Positions 34,770 through 45,305 of a stretch of DNA of 64,000 bases are shown piece after piece; position 1 is the stretch's first letter, and each line of letters begins with the position of its first letter. The DNA is from Tillus elongatus (Eukaryota; Arthropoda; Insecta; Coleoptera; Cleridae): NCBI GenBank assembly GCA_964006375.1, contig OZ023265.1, forward strand, positions 115,127,358-115,191,357, written 5' to 3'. The notes beneath the pieces are model-generated. The model made no database searches, had not been told where the DNA came from, and saw nothing but the letters and a program-made list of their open reading frames with translations. The position numbers and the translations under genes were made by a program.

Positions 34770-37700
34770 TTTAAATTTTTGATGTCACAGTCCAAAAATT
34801 TATATTCATATACATTGAGACTTTGGCGGGACTAAATTTGAAGTTCTCTTTCTTTCCTTTTAGAATACTGCGTGGTATCGTTTCATCTTCCATTAACAAA
34901 AAAAGTAAAAAAAAACAAAGAAAAAACAACGTAGAATGAATATTTTATGAAATTGAGATACGTTACATTAACAATGATTAACGCAAATGGTTTATTAGAA
35001 AATTTCCTACATATAATAAGAATTGGAATATTTGTCAATAACTTAAATATATTTTTGTTGTTAGCCAGTCCAAGAATTTTGAAAAATTGTTAAAGTTAGA
35101 TAATTTATTATAACTGAGTGGTATTAAACATTCAATTTTAATAACTAAATAATTTAAGGTCCTATATCAGTGATAAAAATATAAAAATGAGATAACGTAA
35201 TGTGTCAAAACCAAATCACTACCTAAACGTCAAGCCTGAGATACAAATTATATATTATAAAATGGCCAGATTCGAGTATCTGTACCAGGCAATGAAAGCT
35301 GTATTGTTTTTTTTTTTATGTTATTTTTGTCTATTATAATACATTTCAGCTTCCATTGGTGCCATTAAGGGGAATTATACCCGACATCTGCTTGGGAAAA
35401 CCTACTCTGAGCCACAATATAACACCTATATGACCTAATTGTGTCTTTAAGCGCCCTCAACAACACATTCAGTCTCCCGCTATATTCATTCAACCCCACA
35501 TTACTTCTCTTTCTTATTGTTAGTCACGTGTGCTTGAGTAAAGGAATGGAATGCGACCAGACAATAAGCGGCAGTGCTGCCAGTTTAGCATTATTTTACA
35601 AAAATCTAATAAAGTAATGGTGTATGTGCTTTTTTCTCTGTAGCAATAGAAAAAGCTACTCTACAAGATGTTTCTAAAACTCATTTTTAATGAAAAACTC
35701 GTATATATTATGAGAGCACGACTCTACAACTCTCAAAAAGTGAGCGACCACTCACATATAAATTAAAAATCCTGGCGTAGAAAGTGCGTTATTGAGACGA
35801 ATTTGTATTAAAATGTTTCAATAAAATATTGTTAGTTAAAAAGCTAATACCACCATCACAATTTTAAGGCGTGTCTTGGTGATAAGATTAATTTGTCTAT
35901 TGAAATATTGCCATCGCGATTGTTTTTCTCAGTTTTTTCCTACATTGACTATCATCCGTGATCTCAAGGTACTTGAACATTAATACCTGGCCAAGTATAT
36001 TCTTCTTATTTGGAATCGGGAGCGGGGCATCCATTATGGACACACTCAATCACACACTATAGTGTGCGAAACTTTGAGGTAGTGTGTGACTGGTACCCAC
36101 TACATACCCCTACCTGGAGTATCTTAGAGACCTTGGTCTATACCTCTGTCGGAACTTCACACATGACATTGGTATTCGGAATGTTTTCATCCTGTTTGCT
36201 GCAGAGGCATTAGCGGGTCAGGATAGGCTTTAGACGCTTAGGTTTTAGTGGAACTTGCTAATCGTAGTCGATGGTACTACGAAAAAGAGCATTTAACGAG
36301 AAGCGGCTTTTGCGAACTGACTGGTACCTGCACAAGATGTTGACTGTTTGGTTTTATATCCATTTTCGCATTTCTACTCCTACTTTTCTTAATTAGGTAC
36401 TTTTGCTTTAGCCATATTGATTTTTAGTTTCATTCTTTTTAACACAATCCTATATATGTCATCTGCGTACCTTATTCGATGGAACCGTTAATAAGTGTTG
36501 TGGTGTAAACTAAATGAATCCTGGCTGATTGCCATCCTTTAGTTACGTTAAAGGTGCCAGTTCTTTTGGGATGTGGTATGGAGTCTAATAAGATGGGTGT
36601 TATAAAATTATATTCCAACTTACTAAATAAAAATATATATTTCCTTTAATTAATCACTGTTGTCAATAGAGATATTTATTCTATCGTTTCCTGTTTCTGA
36701 CTTAGGAAATACTCTATCAAACATGCTCTATTGCATCTCACTTATATTCTAATATCACGACATAAAAAAATGAACTGTTTCTGGATTACTCACTTTAATA
36801 TTTTTAAGAGGACTCTAATATGGACGTAATATCTTTCCCAAATTTCACGTGCAGCCTTGTTACATAAAAAAATTGACAAATTATTAGTTATAGACGTTAG
36901 GTAACTCAGCCTTTAAACGTTATAAACTATGTATAAGTTGGATAAACATTTTGCTCTACTAGATTAACTTTAAAAGTTATCTGTCTTGCCACATGTTTTT
37001 GACCATCATTGCAATTACCATTTACATAACTCCAGGGTACGGACTGACCATTACCAAACCCCAATCAATGGAATTCCAGAACTATATCTGCCAGCTTACA
37101 CTGGAATTTTTTTAATCAAAGCTTCCACCAATAAACCAAGCTTTGATTCTAGCTATAAAATTAGTGGATAAATAACAAAAGATTCAAGAAGGCAAGGAAT
37201 AAAAAAACTACAAAGCGCTAAACTGCTATTAGCAACATGACACAATTTAAAACTGCAGTAACAATGAGTTACTCAGGCCTAGGGTTTTCTTTTTATTTAA
37301 ATAGAAGACTTGGTAATCTAATATCTAACAGTAATTTTTCTATCAATAATTGATTTTCTATTTAATGTATTCTTTAACCAAAAGATAATGAATTGACCAC
37401 AATAATATATGAGACATTAATTTTTAAAAGTTTGTTCAGAGGTGTTGGAATTTTCAGGTTTTTCCATATCTTTTGATAAAACGGACAGAAAGGGAAAAAT
37501 AATGAAAAATTTTTCTAGGGACTACACTATACAGTGGCGCAAAACCTATAATATTAAATGAACAATGGATTTTCAACTATTGAAAATATGACTGCTGCTA
37601 CTACCACTACTACTTTTGTGTTAGGTGTTGTTGTTTATATGTCCACTGTTTCAGATGGAGTTGGATGAAGCTATATTAAATATCCTTTTTATGCCTAGTT

Positions 37701-37850
37701 TTAGATATTTATATACAGGATGATCCAACCGTAACAGTGTTACCATATAATAAAACGAATTTATATTTTGCTATATGAGTAAATCTTTAATGTTTAAAAA
37801 TGTAAATGAATGTAAAAAGGTCGGCTGCTGCAAGTTCCATAATTATTACA
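34770..37850. other. No gene seen; one degenerate HINE-like end at 35770-35815
   Basis: About 3 kb without an assignable gene. A weak inverted HINE-like 3' end (AGAAAGTGCGTTATTGAGACGAATTTGTAT) lies at 35770-35815. The 67-codon frame at 36010-36213 has normal-looking composition but no domain that I know. Confidence 0.4.
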
Positions 37851-37855
37851 ATACA

Positions 37856-37905
37856 ATGCTTAGCATTAGGTAACTTACGTTAGTAACTTACCTAATGCTA
37901 AGCAT
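37856..37905. repeat. Near-perfect 50-bp palindrome (stem-loop)
   Basis: ATGCTTAGCATTAGGTAA on the left and TTACCTAATGCTAAGCAT on the right are exact inverted copies. Extended to 22 bp the arms have one mismatch, with a 6-nt loop CGTTAG. It could be a small foldback element, or the two ends of a MITE that lost its centre. Confidence 0.85.
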
Positions 37906-38079
37906 GCCATTACACCGATTTAAACTCATTTGTCTTAAATTTTGTCTGTGGATTTTGGAGAGTCTTTCAATACCATCCCTTTCTCTACTCTCAGCCACAT
38001 GCTTAGTTTAAGTTTCTGATTTTTATAAACAATTTCTATAGAGGATCTGAATTTTGAATCTATCAATTTATAGTTTCTT

Positions 38080-38375
38080 TGGTCCAGGTCCGCGTCCCTC
38101 GGCACCGAAGGGAACTGGGTTCGATTCCGCGGGTTCTCCTTTCGCTTTTTCAGTAGATACTGCAAACATGAGGTTGTGGCATTTTATTTGAGCAATTTGA
38201 ATATCTGCACTTACCGCCCTCTGGTCCCGTGTCCATGCTATGTTGGATACGCTAAATATCCCTAACCTCCTTACAGATAGGCGGGAGTTCGGCAAAATTT
38301 TCAGGATAGTGGGGTGAAGCTGCTCCCTAGCGTCGGTGATTGGCCATAGTCACGGAAATATACCGACGTTAAAGA
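38080..38375 (+). mobile_element. tRNA-like SINE, copy 2
   Basis: B box GGGTTCGATTCCGCGGG near 38108-38124 matches the Pol III consensus exactly (GGTTCGATTCC). The body shares TTTTTCAGTA.ATACTG, TTTGAGCAATTTGAATATCTG, GTCC.TGC.ATGTTGG, GATAGTGGGGTGAAGCTG and ATACCGACGT with the copy at 25432-25765. It ends in an A-rich tail instead of CA repeats. The A-box end is truncated or rearranged. Confidence 0.75.
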
Positions 38376-38639
38376 AAAAATCTATCAATTTAATAATATG
38401 CCAATCAAATTGTGACATTCTGTTGATTAGAAACCTACAATTTAATGTAATATACCCATCTGGGTTTCTTCCATTAAACTTTATAATTTTCTTTTATAAC
38501 AACAGGGAATACATTGTTCTAAATTATGTAAAATTTGTCTCTTCGTTAAAACAAATTGAAGAGTTTCAAAGGTATAGCATTTTTGATAAGAAAATTTTCC
38601 AAGAAAAAACTTTGTGCCTAGATAACCAAGAAGGTGTAG

Positions 38640-38875
38640 GTGAACCTAGGGGGGACAGAGATCTCCAGGGTGTGAAATAACCCATGGAGATTGAGACTTT
38701 CACTGTGAGCCTCAAAACGGGCGAACGGCTTCGCTTGGGTGATGCTCAGAAGCAAGGTTCCATGTGACATCGCCTTGAGTAAAACACTGACAGCTGTAGA
38801 GTCCAGATGAACTCAGAGAGAGGCCAGGATCTCTAGGGAGTTAAATAACCCTGGAATTCAAGACCTCTTATATAT
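38640..38875 (+). repeat. Unassigned repeat with an internal duplicated module
   Basis: AGATCTCCAGGGTGTGAAATAACCC at about 38660 and GGATCTCTAGGGAGTTAAATAACCC at about 38828 are related. Each is followed by TGGA.ATT.A.GAC. The sequence between them (CAAAACGGGCGAACGGCTTCG, TTGAGTAAAACACTGACAGC) is GC-richer than the surroundings. It may be an LTR or untranslated region of an unrecognised element. Confidence 0.4.
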
Positions 38876-39035
38876 TGCAAGCAATGGAAACATATTTCTT
38901 ATATTCAATATTCCATGCATCCAAACAGTCGAAAACGATTGCAACTGTCTGTCTGCAAGTCTGTTGTCATACTGATTGTCCGTGATCTCTTATCTGGAAA
39001 TGGGAAATGCTTATACAAATGAGTAAATTTTAAAC

Positions 39036-39960
39036 TTGTTCTTCATGCATAGCCAGTGTAACAAGATTATTTCTAGAGCATGCAAAAATTGCAACGAACA
39101 GTATCCAAACGCAGTTATAATGAACGAGAAGAAATTCAGGAGGTTAAAAGAAAAATTTATTAACAAAGTTCATGTAGAGAAGGTAAGACTCCGAATTAAA
39201 CCTGTAAGAGGTAACGAGGACAATCAAATAATTATGTTGCTATGTTTTGCTGCAAATCCTCATGCGTAACTTCATTTTGCTGAAAAAGGCTTAGGAATAG
39301 TGTAAAAATATATAGAAACAATTATGCATAATTATAAATTTGTGAAACTTCAAGCCATTGAGCCAAATGATCCTCCAAAACGTGTCGATTTCTGTGAGAT
39401 ATTCTTAATTCGTAGACAAGGAGATCCAAATTTTCTGAAGAAAATTATTAAGGCCGACGAAAGCCAATTTACCAGGGAAAGCATTTTTAATCGGAGGAAT
39501 TCACATAACTGTGTCGCAGAAAATCCCAGATTCGTGAGAGAAACGGAGTTTCAACACAAATTTGGCTTCAATGTCTTCTGCTTGATGATGAACGACCAAA
39601 CAAGATTCTGCTTTTGCGAAGAGAATTTAAATTTAGGTAAATATCTTGAAATGTTACGGACTACTGTATTTCACTTCCTCGGTGACTTAAATCTTGAAAC
39701 TGTGCGAGATTGTTGGTATCAGCTAGATGGTTCACCAGCCCACTGCACTAATCAAGTTACAAATAAACTTTTGCACATATTTGGATATCGTTGGATTCGT
39801 CGATCAGGTCCTTGAATTTGGCCACCAACTAAACTTAACGAAATATAGATTTTTTTAATAATTATTAACCGTGGTCGGACACTGTTGATGAAAGGTGAAA
39901 CAAAAAGCAGAATCATCCCAGCAACCACCAGAATAATAAGAAAAACTTTGGCGCTGGACA
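39036..39960 (+). pseudogene. Tc1/mariner-superfamily transposase, decayed (copy 3)
   Basis: The N-terminal helix-turn-helix part is open at 39036-39269 (a CNKIISRACKNCNEQYPNAV segment, then KKFRRLKEKF). The catalytic part is open at 39324-39815 over 163 codons: DDPP-like NDPPKRVDFCEIFL, KADESQFTRESIFNRRNSHN (first Asp), FQHKFGFNVFCLMM, FHFLGDLNLETVRDCWYQLD (second Asp) and SPAHCTNQVTNKLLHIF, then RWIRRSGP and a stop. It retains more of the catalytic region than copies at 11312 and 21995. A stop between the two parts and loss of the third acidic block make it inactive. Confidence 0.75.
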
Positions 39961-39975
39961 CGTATTTCGCCAATG

Positions 39976-40044
39976 AAGTTGTCTTTATCGGTAGTAATCG
40001 CTATAAAAACACTTTTTAACGACAGTTGCCGATAAAGACAACTT
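39976..40044. repeat. Perfect 16-bp inverted repeat, 37-nt loop
   Basis: AAGTTGTCTTTATCGG (39976-39991) is the exact reverse complement of CCGATAAAGACAACTT (40029-40044). It lies just downstream of the transposase pseudogene and may be a collapsed MITE or a solo pair of terminal repeats. Confidence 0.85.
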
Positions 40045-40675
40045 TAATAATTATCTAGGGCACAAACTGTTACTATTTTTGTGATTTCTGTGATAGTTCT
40101 GTTGTTTTAATTAGTAGCTGACTTCTCAAATCTTCCTATAATGGAACAGCCAAGTATTTATGATAATAGACCTAAAATATCACATTCAGGACAAGTGCTT
40201 TAATTTTAGAGAAGTAGACTCTTCTCGCGTGGAGTAAGATTTTAATCGACTAATCCAAAAGTGGAGATTAATGTGTTACGGCACCACCGCTGCTGTTTTC
40301 TTCCATCGTTAATATCGCCCGTGCAAGAATGCTATGTGAGCAGATTATAGTAGAACGCACAATGGTCGGAACCGGCAGCTTTCCTTTGAAGGTCTCTACT
40401 CAAGCGTTAGGTCAGGAATCGCCAGTGAGAGAAGATAATAGAAGCCCACACCCACGACGTGCGAGTTTTGTTATTAGATGAAGCAATATTTATAGAGGAA
40501 ACCGTTTTACAAAAGAGATGTGGACTCATATAAAGAGCCAAGGAAATTAATAGAGGCTGTATTATATTAGTTTTTTCAGGTTTATTAAACGAATCACGTA
40601 GTAGGCTGGTAACTAGTCATTTTAGAGTCAGTTATGAAATAAAATATCATATGGTATGTCTGATATAACATAATG
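40045..40675. other. No gene seen
   Basis: No recognisable coding sequence or repeat. Confidence 0.4.
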
Positions 40676-40679
40676 TTAT

Positions 40680-40720
40680 ACGAGGAGGTATTAGAAAGTA
40701 CTTGGTCTACAATTTAAAAC

Positions 40721-40793
<73 letters not shown>

Positions 40794-40842
40794 AACAAAA
40801 TATCATTTATTTAACATAATCTCTTCTAACACTTACCCATTA
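40680..40842 (-). mobile_element. mariner 3' terminal part, interrupted by (TA)n
   Basis: ACGAGGAGGTATTAGAAAGTACTTGG resembles the mariner end at 55697, and TCATTTATTTAACATAATCTCTTCTAA after the (TA)n (40723-40790) matches the corresponding part of that element (TTTATTTCTTAACATAGTCTCC). The rest of this mariner lies beyond the foldback insertion, at 43040-43900. Confidence 0.6.
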
Positions 40843-41706
40843 GGGTAGGTCGAAAAAATAAATAATTTTTTGGAACACTTTAGTGCGGAAAAGTTGCCTA
40901 TTGTGATAAGTAGAAAACGGCAAAAAAAATTAAAACGGTTAAGATCCTCCGTTCGCGCATCGTATTTTCAGTTAATGAAAAATCTCAAAAATCGCGCATT
41001 TTTTGTAAATTCCTCAAGTTGACTAAAAGCCTTAAAATAAACACGCTTTAGTTTTTTATGCTTGTTCTATGGTTTAAATAACCTAAACAAATTAAATTCT
41101 GATCAATTATCTAATTTTTTCTATCACGCAACGTTTTAGAAAAATCATTAATTTATCAATTTTTTGCAATTTTGCAATTTGCAAATTTTCTCCGTTCGTT
41201 TTGCTGGAACAAGACGACCCAGAAGTCATTTGAAACAGGTTGAACTGGTTAAAACTAGATTCAATCATGGCGTGAGCCTTCCAATTTACACCTCCAGAGA
41301 AAAGTTAAGGTCTTTTCTTTCACGGACGAAAAGATTATACTTTGTTCGCCGAAAAAATGGAATGCCAAGCAATTTCGCAGAAATGTGAAAGAAGAACAAT
41401 GTTTTCTTATCCAGGAACCTTCATCAATCTATATGTACATGTATTTCCTTTCTCAAATTAATGAAATGGTATAACTCAAAGTATTAGTTCGTTTAAAAGT
41501 TTATCATCGGTGGTACGAAATTTCTAACAGTCTTCTTCTTTGTGACGGTTTGTCTTGCTTTAAAGATCTTTCTATAACCGAGCTCCCTAATTTCTTCTCT
41601 TTTATTGACAAACATTGCCAACAGAACATTATCTGGGGCGTAAAAAATACATTGTGTTGTATTACTGGAGCGACAACTTAAAGTAAATCGTCGGATAAGT
41701 ACCGTA

Positions 41707-42105
41707 ATGTTTGGATTGCTTAAAAGACATGTTGTGGTCTGTCAGAAAAATATTTGCTTAAGTGTCCGGATGGATCTGATGAATTATATACAACATAAGG
41801 AGTCCGTTGGCCGCCTTTGGCCATCTGGAATTGTACAAGGCGCAGGGTCCCGATTTGCTAAGTCTTCTGAACAATGTTCCAAGGTGATTGCATTTGAAAT
41901 GTCTAACAAATTTCTGTTGCTCTTTGCTCAAGAAAATCTTGTCAATATTAGGAATCGAAAAATATATGGGTTCACAATAATAAACCACAGGGAGTTCTTT
42001 ATAGCAAGTGAGCTGCTGCCCGATTGGCCCACTAAGAGATTTAGGCCCTGCAGTTTGACCGCCAATATGTTGATAAACTCGAGAAAAGAGACGTGTTTAA
42101 TATAA
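41707..42105 (+). other. 132-codon open frame inside the foldback element
   Basis: The translation starts MFGLLKRHVVVCQKN and has normal amino-acid composition. No domain, catalytic motif, signal peptide or membrane segment is recognisable. It may be captured host or transposon sequence, or simply open by chance. Confidence 0.25.
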
Positions 42106-42345
42106 TATGATCTAGGTTCCTGGATCAAAATCTACTGTTCTTCTTTCACATTCTTACAAAATTGCTTGGCATTCAATTTTTCGACAAAGTATCATCTTTG
42201 CCTCCGTCAATAAAATACCCTAACTTTTCTCAGGAGACGATAATTGGAGGTATGGGTTATTTAAACCATAACATGAGCATAAAAAACTAAAGCGTGTTTA
42301 TTGTATCACTAACTTAAACAATTTACAAAAAATGTGCGATTTTTG

Positions 42346-42472
42346 TAATTAGGGAATTTTCTTAGAAAAAGTTCACTAAGGTGGAGATCCCGACTTTTGA
42401 ATTTTGAAAAAATTCTTCAAATGAGCGCGATCTAGGACCCCTAGAACCCATATCCGGGGTCAGTTTCAATAT

Positions 42473-42556
<84 letters not shown>

Positions 42557-42922
42557 GTGTGTGTGTGTGTGTGTGTGTGTGTAGGTGTCACACAGATAAC
42601 TCAAAAAATAATAGACCGCTTCTGATAAAATTTTGCATGTACTTTCCTTTTGTAAGTGGCTTGGACAAGTTCGTTAGCCAGGAAAATCAAACCTGGTTTT
42701 CCGGGAAATTTTTGGGTTTTCTTTCTGAAAAAATTTGTATCTCAAAAAATAGGAAAGATATGGTAACGAAATCTGGTACGTAAGTTCAGGATATTAAAAG
42801 GAAACTTACCAAAATCTATATTTCTATCTTAAAAGAAAAAAAAGTTATAAAAAATATTTTGTTCCAGATAATTTCTATGAAAATTCACTACCATAACGCA
42901 CTTGCTGCGTCCAGACTTTTTT
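42346..42922 (+). mobile_element. HINE-like element, full length, nested in the foldback arm
   Basis: 5' GGGAATTTTCTTAGAAAAAGTTCACTAAGG, GAGCGCGATCTAGGACCCCTAG, CATATCCGGGGTCAG, (TA)n at 42476-42554, (GT)n to 42582, AGATAACTCAAAAAATAATAGACC, GTTCGTTAGCCAGGAAAATC, and the 3' end ATGAAAATTCACTACCATAACGCACTTGCTGCGTCCAGAC. The opposite foldback arm gives the empty site (GCGATTTTTG next to ATTAACT), so the ends are known to within about 10 bp and no target duplication is evident. Confidence 0.88.
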
Positions 42923-43039
42923 ATTAACTAGAAGTACAATGCGTGGACGGAAGATTTACCGCTTTTTTTATGTCGTTACAGGAAACTTTTCCGCATTAAA
43001 ACAATTGGGAAAAAATTACCATTTCTTCGACCCAACCTA

Positions 43040-43900
43040 TTACACATCTAGCACAAAGTTTATAAAGCAGTTCTTAACCCCTCAAAGAAATTCCCTAACC
43101 ATTTCTTAATGACACATATGGCTTCGTTGTTTGTCGAAAATCCTTTACCCTTCAAATGTTACGGGAATAAATAACAGTTTGAATAACAATTCGAAACCAT
43201 TTTCTTAGATGTTTGCAACACAACTAAAGATTTATGAGTAGGGGCAGAGTTTTACCACAATTTCTTTGCATAATTTAGTTAGTGACTCACTAAAGTATGC
43301 TTACGTGACAGACATACCTTGTTTCAGAAACTCTAGAGGAAATATTACGTCTTTGACCCAAAAAACTATGGGAAGCACCTTGCCAGCTAACTTTTAGACA
43401 CGGAATGTCTTGGTTTGTGGAGAACCTAACTACTTTCACTCTTTTGATGGCCTTTGGTCTCTGGATCAGAGCGATGGACCCATTTTTTGTCCACAGAGAC
43501 AAGGTGACCCAAATGTTTGTGAAATTAAAAAAAAACGGCGGAATTTTTTTTTATATTGTAAAACGACGTTTATTCATTTCTGAATGTGTGTTGCCAAAAA
43601 GTTTTCTTATTACGAAGCCGTTACAAACAAGGTGAATCACGTTTATGGGAAATTTCCAGTGTTTCTGCTATACGCTTCAGCCCAATTTGTCTTCCTCTTA
43701 GGATCATTTAATAGACAGGCTTACCGTTCTATTAAATCGACGCAAAAGGTGGTCTTATAATGGGCTGCTCATCTTTGTCATTTGATCGTCTTTTTTTAAA
43801 TTCCGCTACCCAGTTTTCTTAGTAGCACACAAAAGACTTTGATTTAAGTTGAGTGTATTTGCCCGATAACCCTTTCAAACATAAATAGTTGTTAACTGAC
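43040..43900 (-). pseudogene. mariner transposase, decayed, split by the foldback element
   Basis: From about 43900 downwards the minus strand reads, across frames, ENWVAEFKKRRSNDKDEQPI, RQIGLKRIAETLEIS (helix-turn-helix), then DKKWVHRSDPETKGHQK (the mariner WVH..DPETK block with the first catalytic residue replaced), and near the end KGFSTNNEAICVIKKWLG and YKLCARCV. The order and spacing are those of mariner DD34D transposases. Many stops are present. The remaining 3' terminus lies at 40680-40842. Confidence 0.75.
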
Positions 43901-44715
43901 TGAAATTTTTAATGAAAGTGCAGCTTTTTTCAAGACAAGCTGTTTTTAAAAATTCACAGATTTGTTACTATTTCACTTTGACAGCTTATTTATAAAATAT
44001 CATAGTTGTCGCCATAACAACGAGTTTCAATTTGACTCACTGGAAAGTTTTCAAGCTAACTAGATATTAAAATACCCAGCTACTAGAAAAGGAAGTTACA
44101 CAAAAATAAAAAAATATATATTGTATTGTTGATTTTGTATATCAAAAATATAGAAGAATGGTACATTTTTGCAGTTACGTTTTTATTAATATTCAACGCC
44201 ACAGCTTAGATGTGTTTTTAATTAATTTATTTTAGAAATATAAATGATCGCTCTTACAATTAATAGATAAAAAATAATACATAGGCAGTTGCAAGAAACA
44301 TATTACATTTCATTCAACCTGAGTCAAGAAAAAAAATGTCAAAAAAAAACTATTTTGTTATAATCGCTAAACAAGTAAGCTATTATGTAATATTGTTATT
44401 GGCTGTTTTGCAGGACAAACAAAAATATTTACTTTCCAGATGATCGATACATTTCGCCGTGTCATTGTCATTTATGTTGGTTTAGTGGTCATCTTTCGAA
44501 GAAAGCATATTTTGATACAGCAAAAGTAAGGTAGAAATGCAAGCGGTGGGTAGCTTCTTATTTGTAATAGTCTAAACACCGCACGGCAATAAGTAAAGTA
44601 ACATAAACGAATTTAGGATCATCTTGTTTTACATACCATCTCATCGCCACTGTGACTTTAGACGACCTAGGTCGCCTTTGATTATTTTTTTCTAAAAAGG
44701 ATATGTCATAAAATG
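43901..44715. other. No gene seen
   Basis: AT-rich sequence. The other mariner end could not be located. Confidence 0.4.
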
Positions 44716-44720
44716 TAGCT

Positions 44721-45305
44721 TATTACTTTACTTTGTGTTTAAACTTTACTGGCAGATAAATAATGTCCATATAAAGAAGCAATATGACATGGACGTATAT
44801 TGTGTGGTCTAATTTTAATAGTTTTTGTCGAAATGTATGTGACACATATTTTCAAAACAAGGTCTTGAGGTTTTGACTGTAAGTTACAACCACTCGAAAG
44901 GATGTAGTGTTGTATTAGTTTTCTTTTGCTTGTCTATAAAAGCAAAGTTCCTATCACATGGGGGGAAACTAAAATCGCTACACATAAATTTCTGCCCCAT
45001 TCGCGTAAAATAATTCCATGGCTCTATTACTTTACTTTGTATTTTAAACTTTACTGACAAATAATCATGTGCTTATAAAGAAGCCATACGACATGGCCGT
45101 ATATTGTGTGACCTAATTTCGAAATGTATGTGACACGTATTTTCAAAACAGGGTCTTGACTGTAAGTTGCAACCATTTGAAGGGATGTAGTGTTGTATTA
45201 GTTTTCTTTGGCTGGTCTATAAAAGCAAAGTTCCTACCACATGGGAGGAAAATAAAATCGCTACACATAAATTTCTGCCCCACTCGTGTAAATTAATTCC
45301 ATGTC
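44721..45305. repeat. Tandem duplication, period 304 bp
   Basis: TATTACTTTACTTTGT starts both units (44721 and 45025). The second unit is about 20 bp shorter because of small deletions. Shared blocks include GACATGG.CGTATATTGTGTG, CGAAATGTATGTGACAC, GGATGTAGTGTTGTATTAG, GTCTATAAAAGCAAAGTTCCTA and CGCTACACATAAATTTCTGCC. Each unit has a TATAAAA box at about 44936 and 45221. Confidence 0.9.

Larger units (their letters stand above)
40843..43037. mobile_element. Foldback DNA element with long inverted repeats, TA target
   Basis: The left end GGGTAGGTCGAAAAAAT (40843) and the inverted right end GGTTGGGTCGAAGAAAT (43037) are each flanked by TA. The arms (about 40843-41400 and 42110-43037) match over most of their length in blocks such as GCGGAAAAGTT, AAACACGCTTTAGTTTTTTATG, GGTTTAAATAACC, GAATGCCAAGCAATTT and GAATGTGAAAGAAGAACA. 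A HINE-like element sits in the right arm. The centre (41420-42105) holds an unrelated 132-codon open frame. It is inserted in a mariner. The TA duplication suggests mobilisation by a Tc1/mariner-superfamily transposase. Confidence 0.75.
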
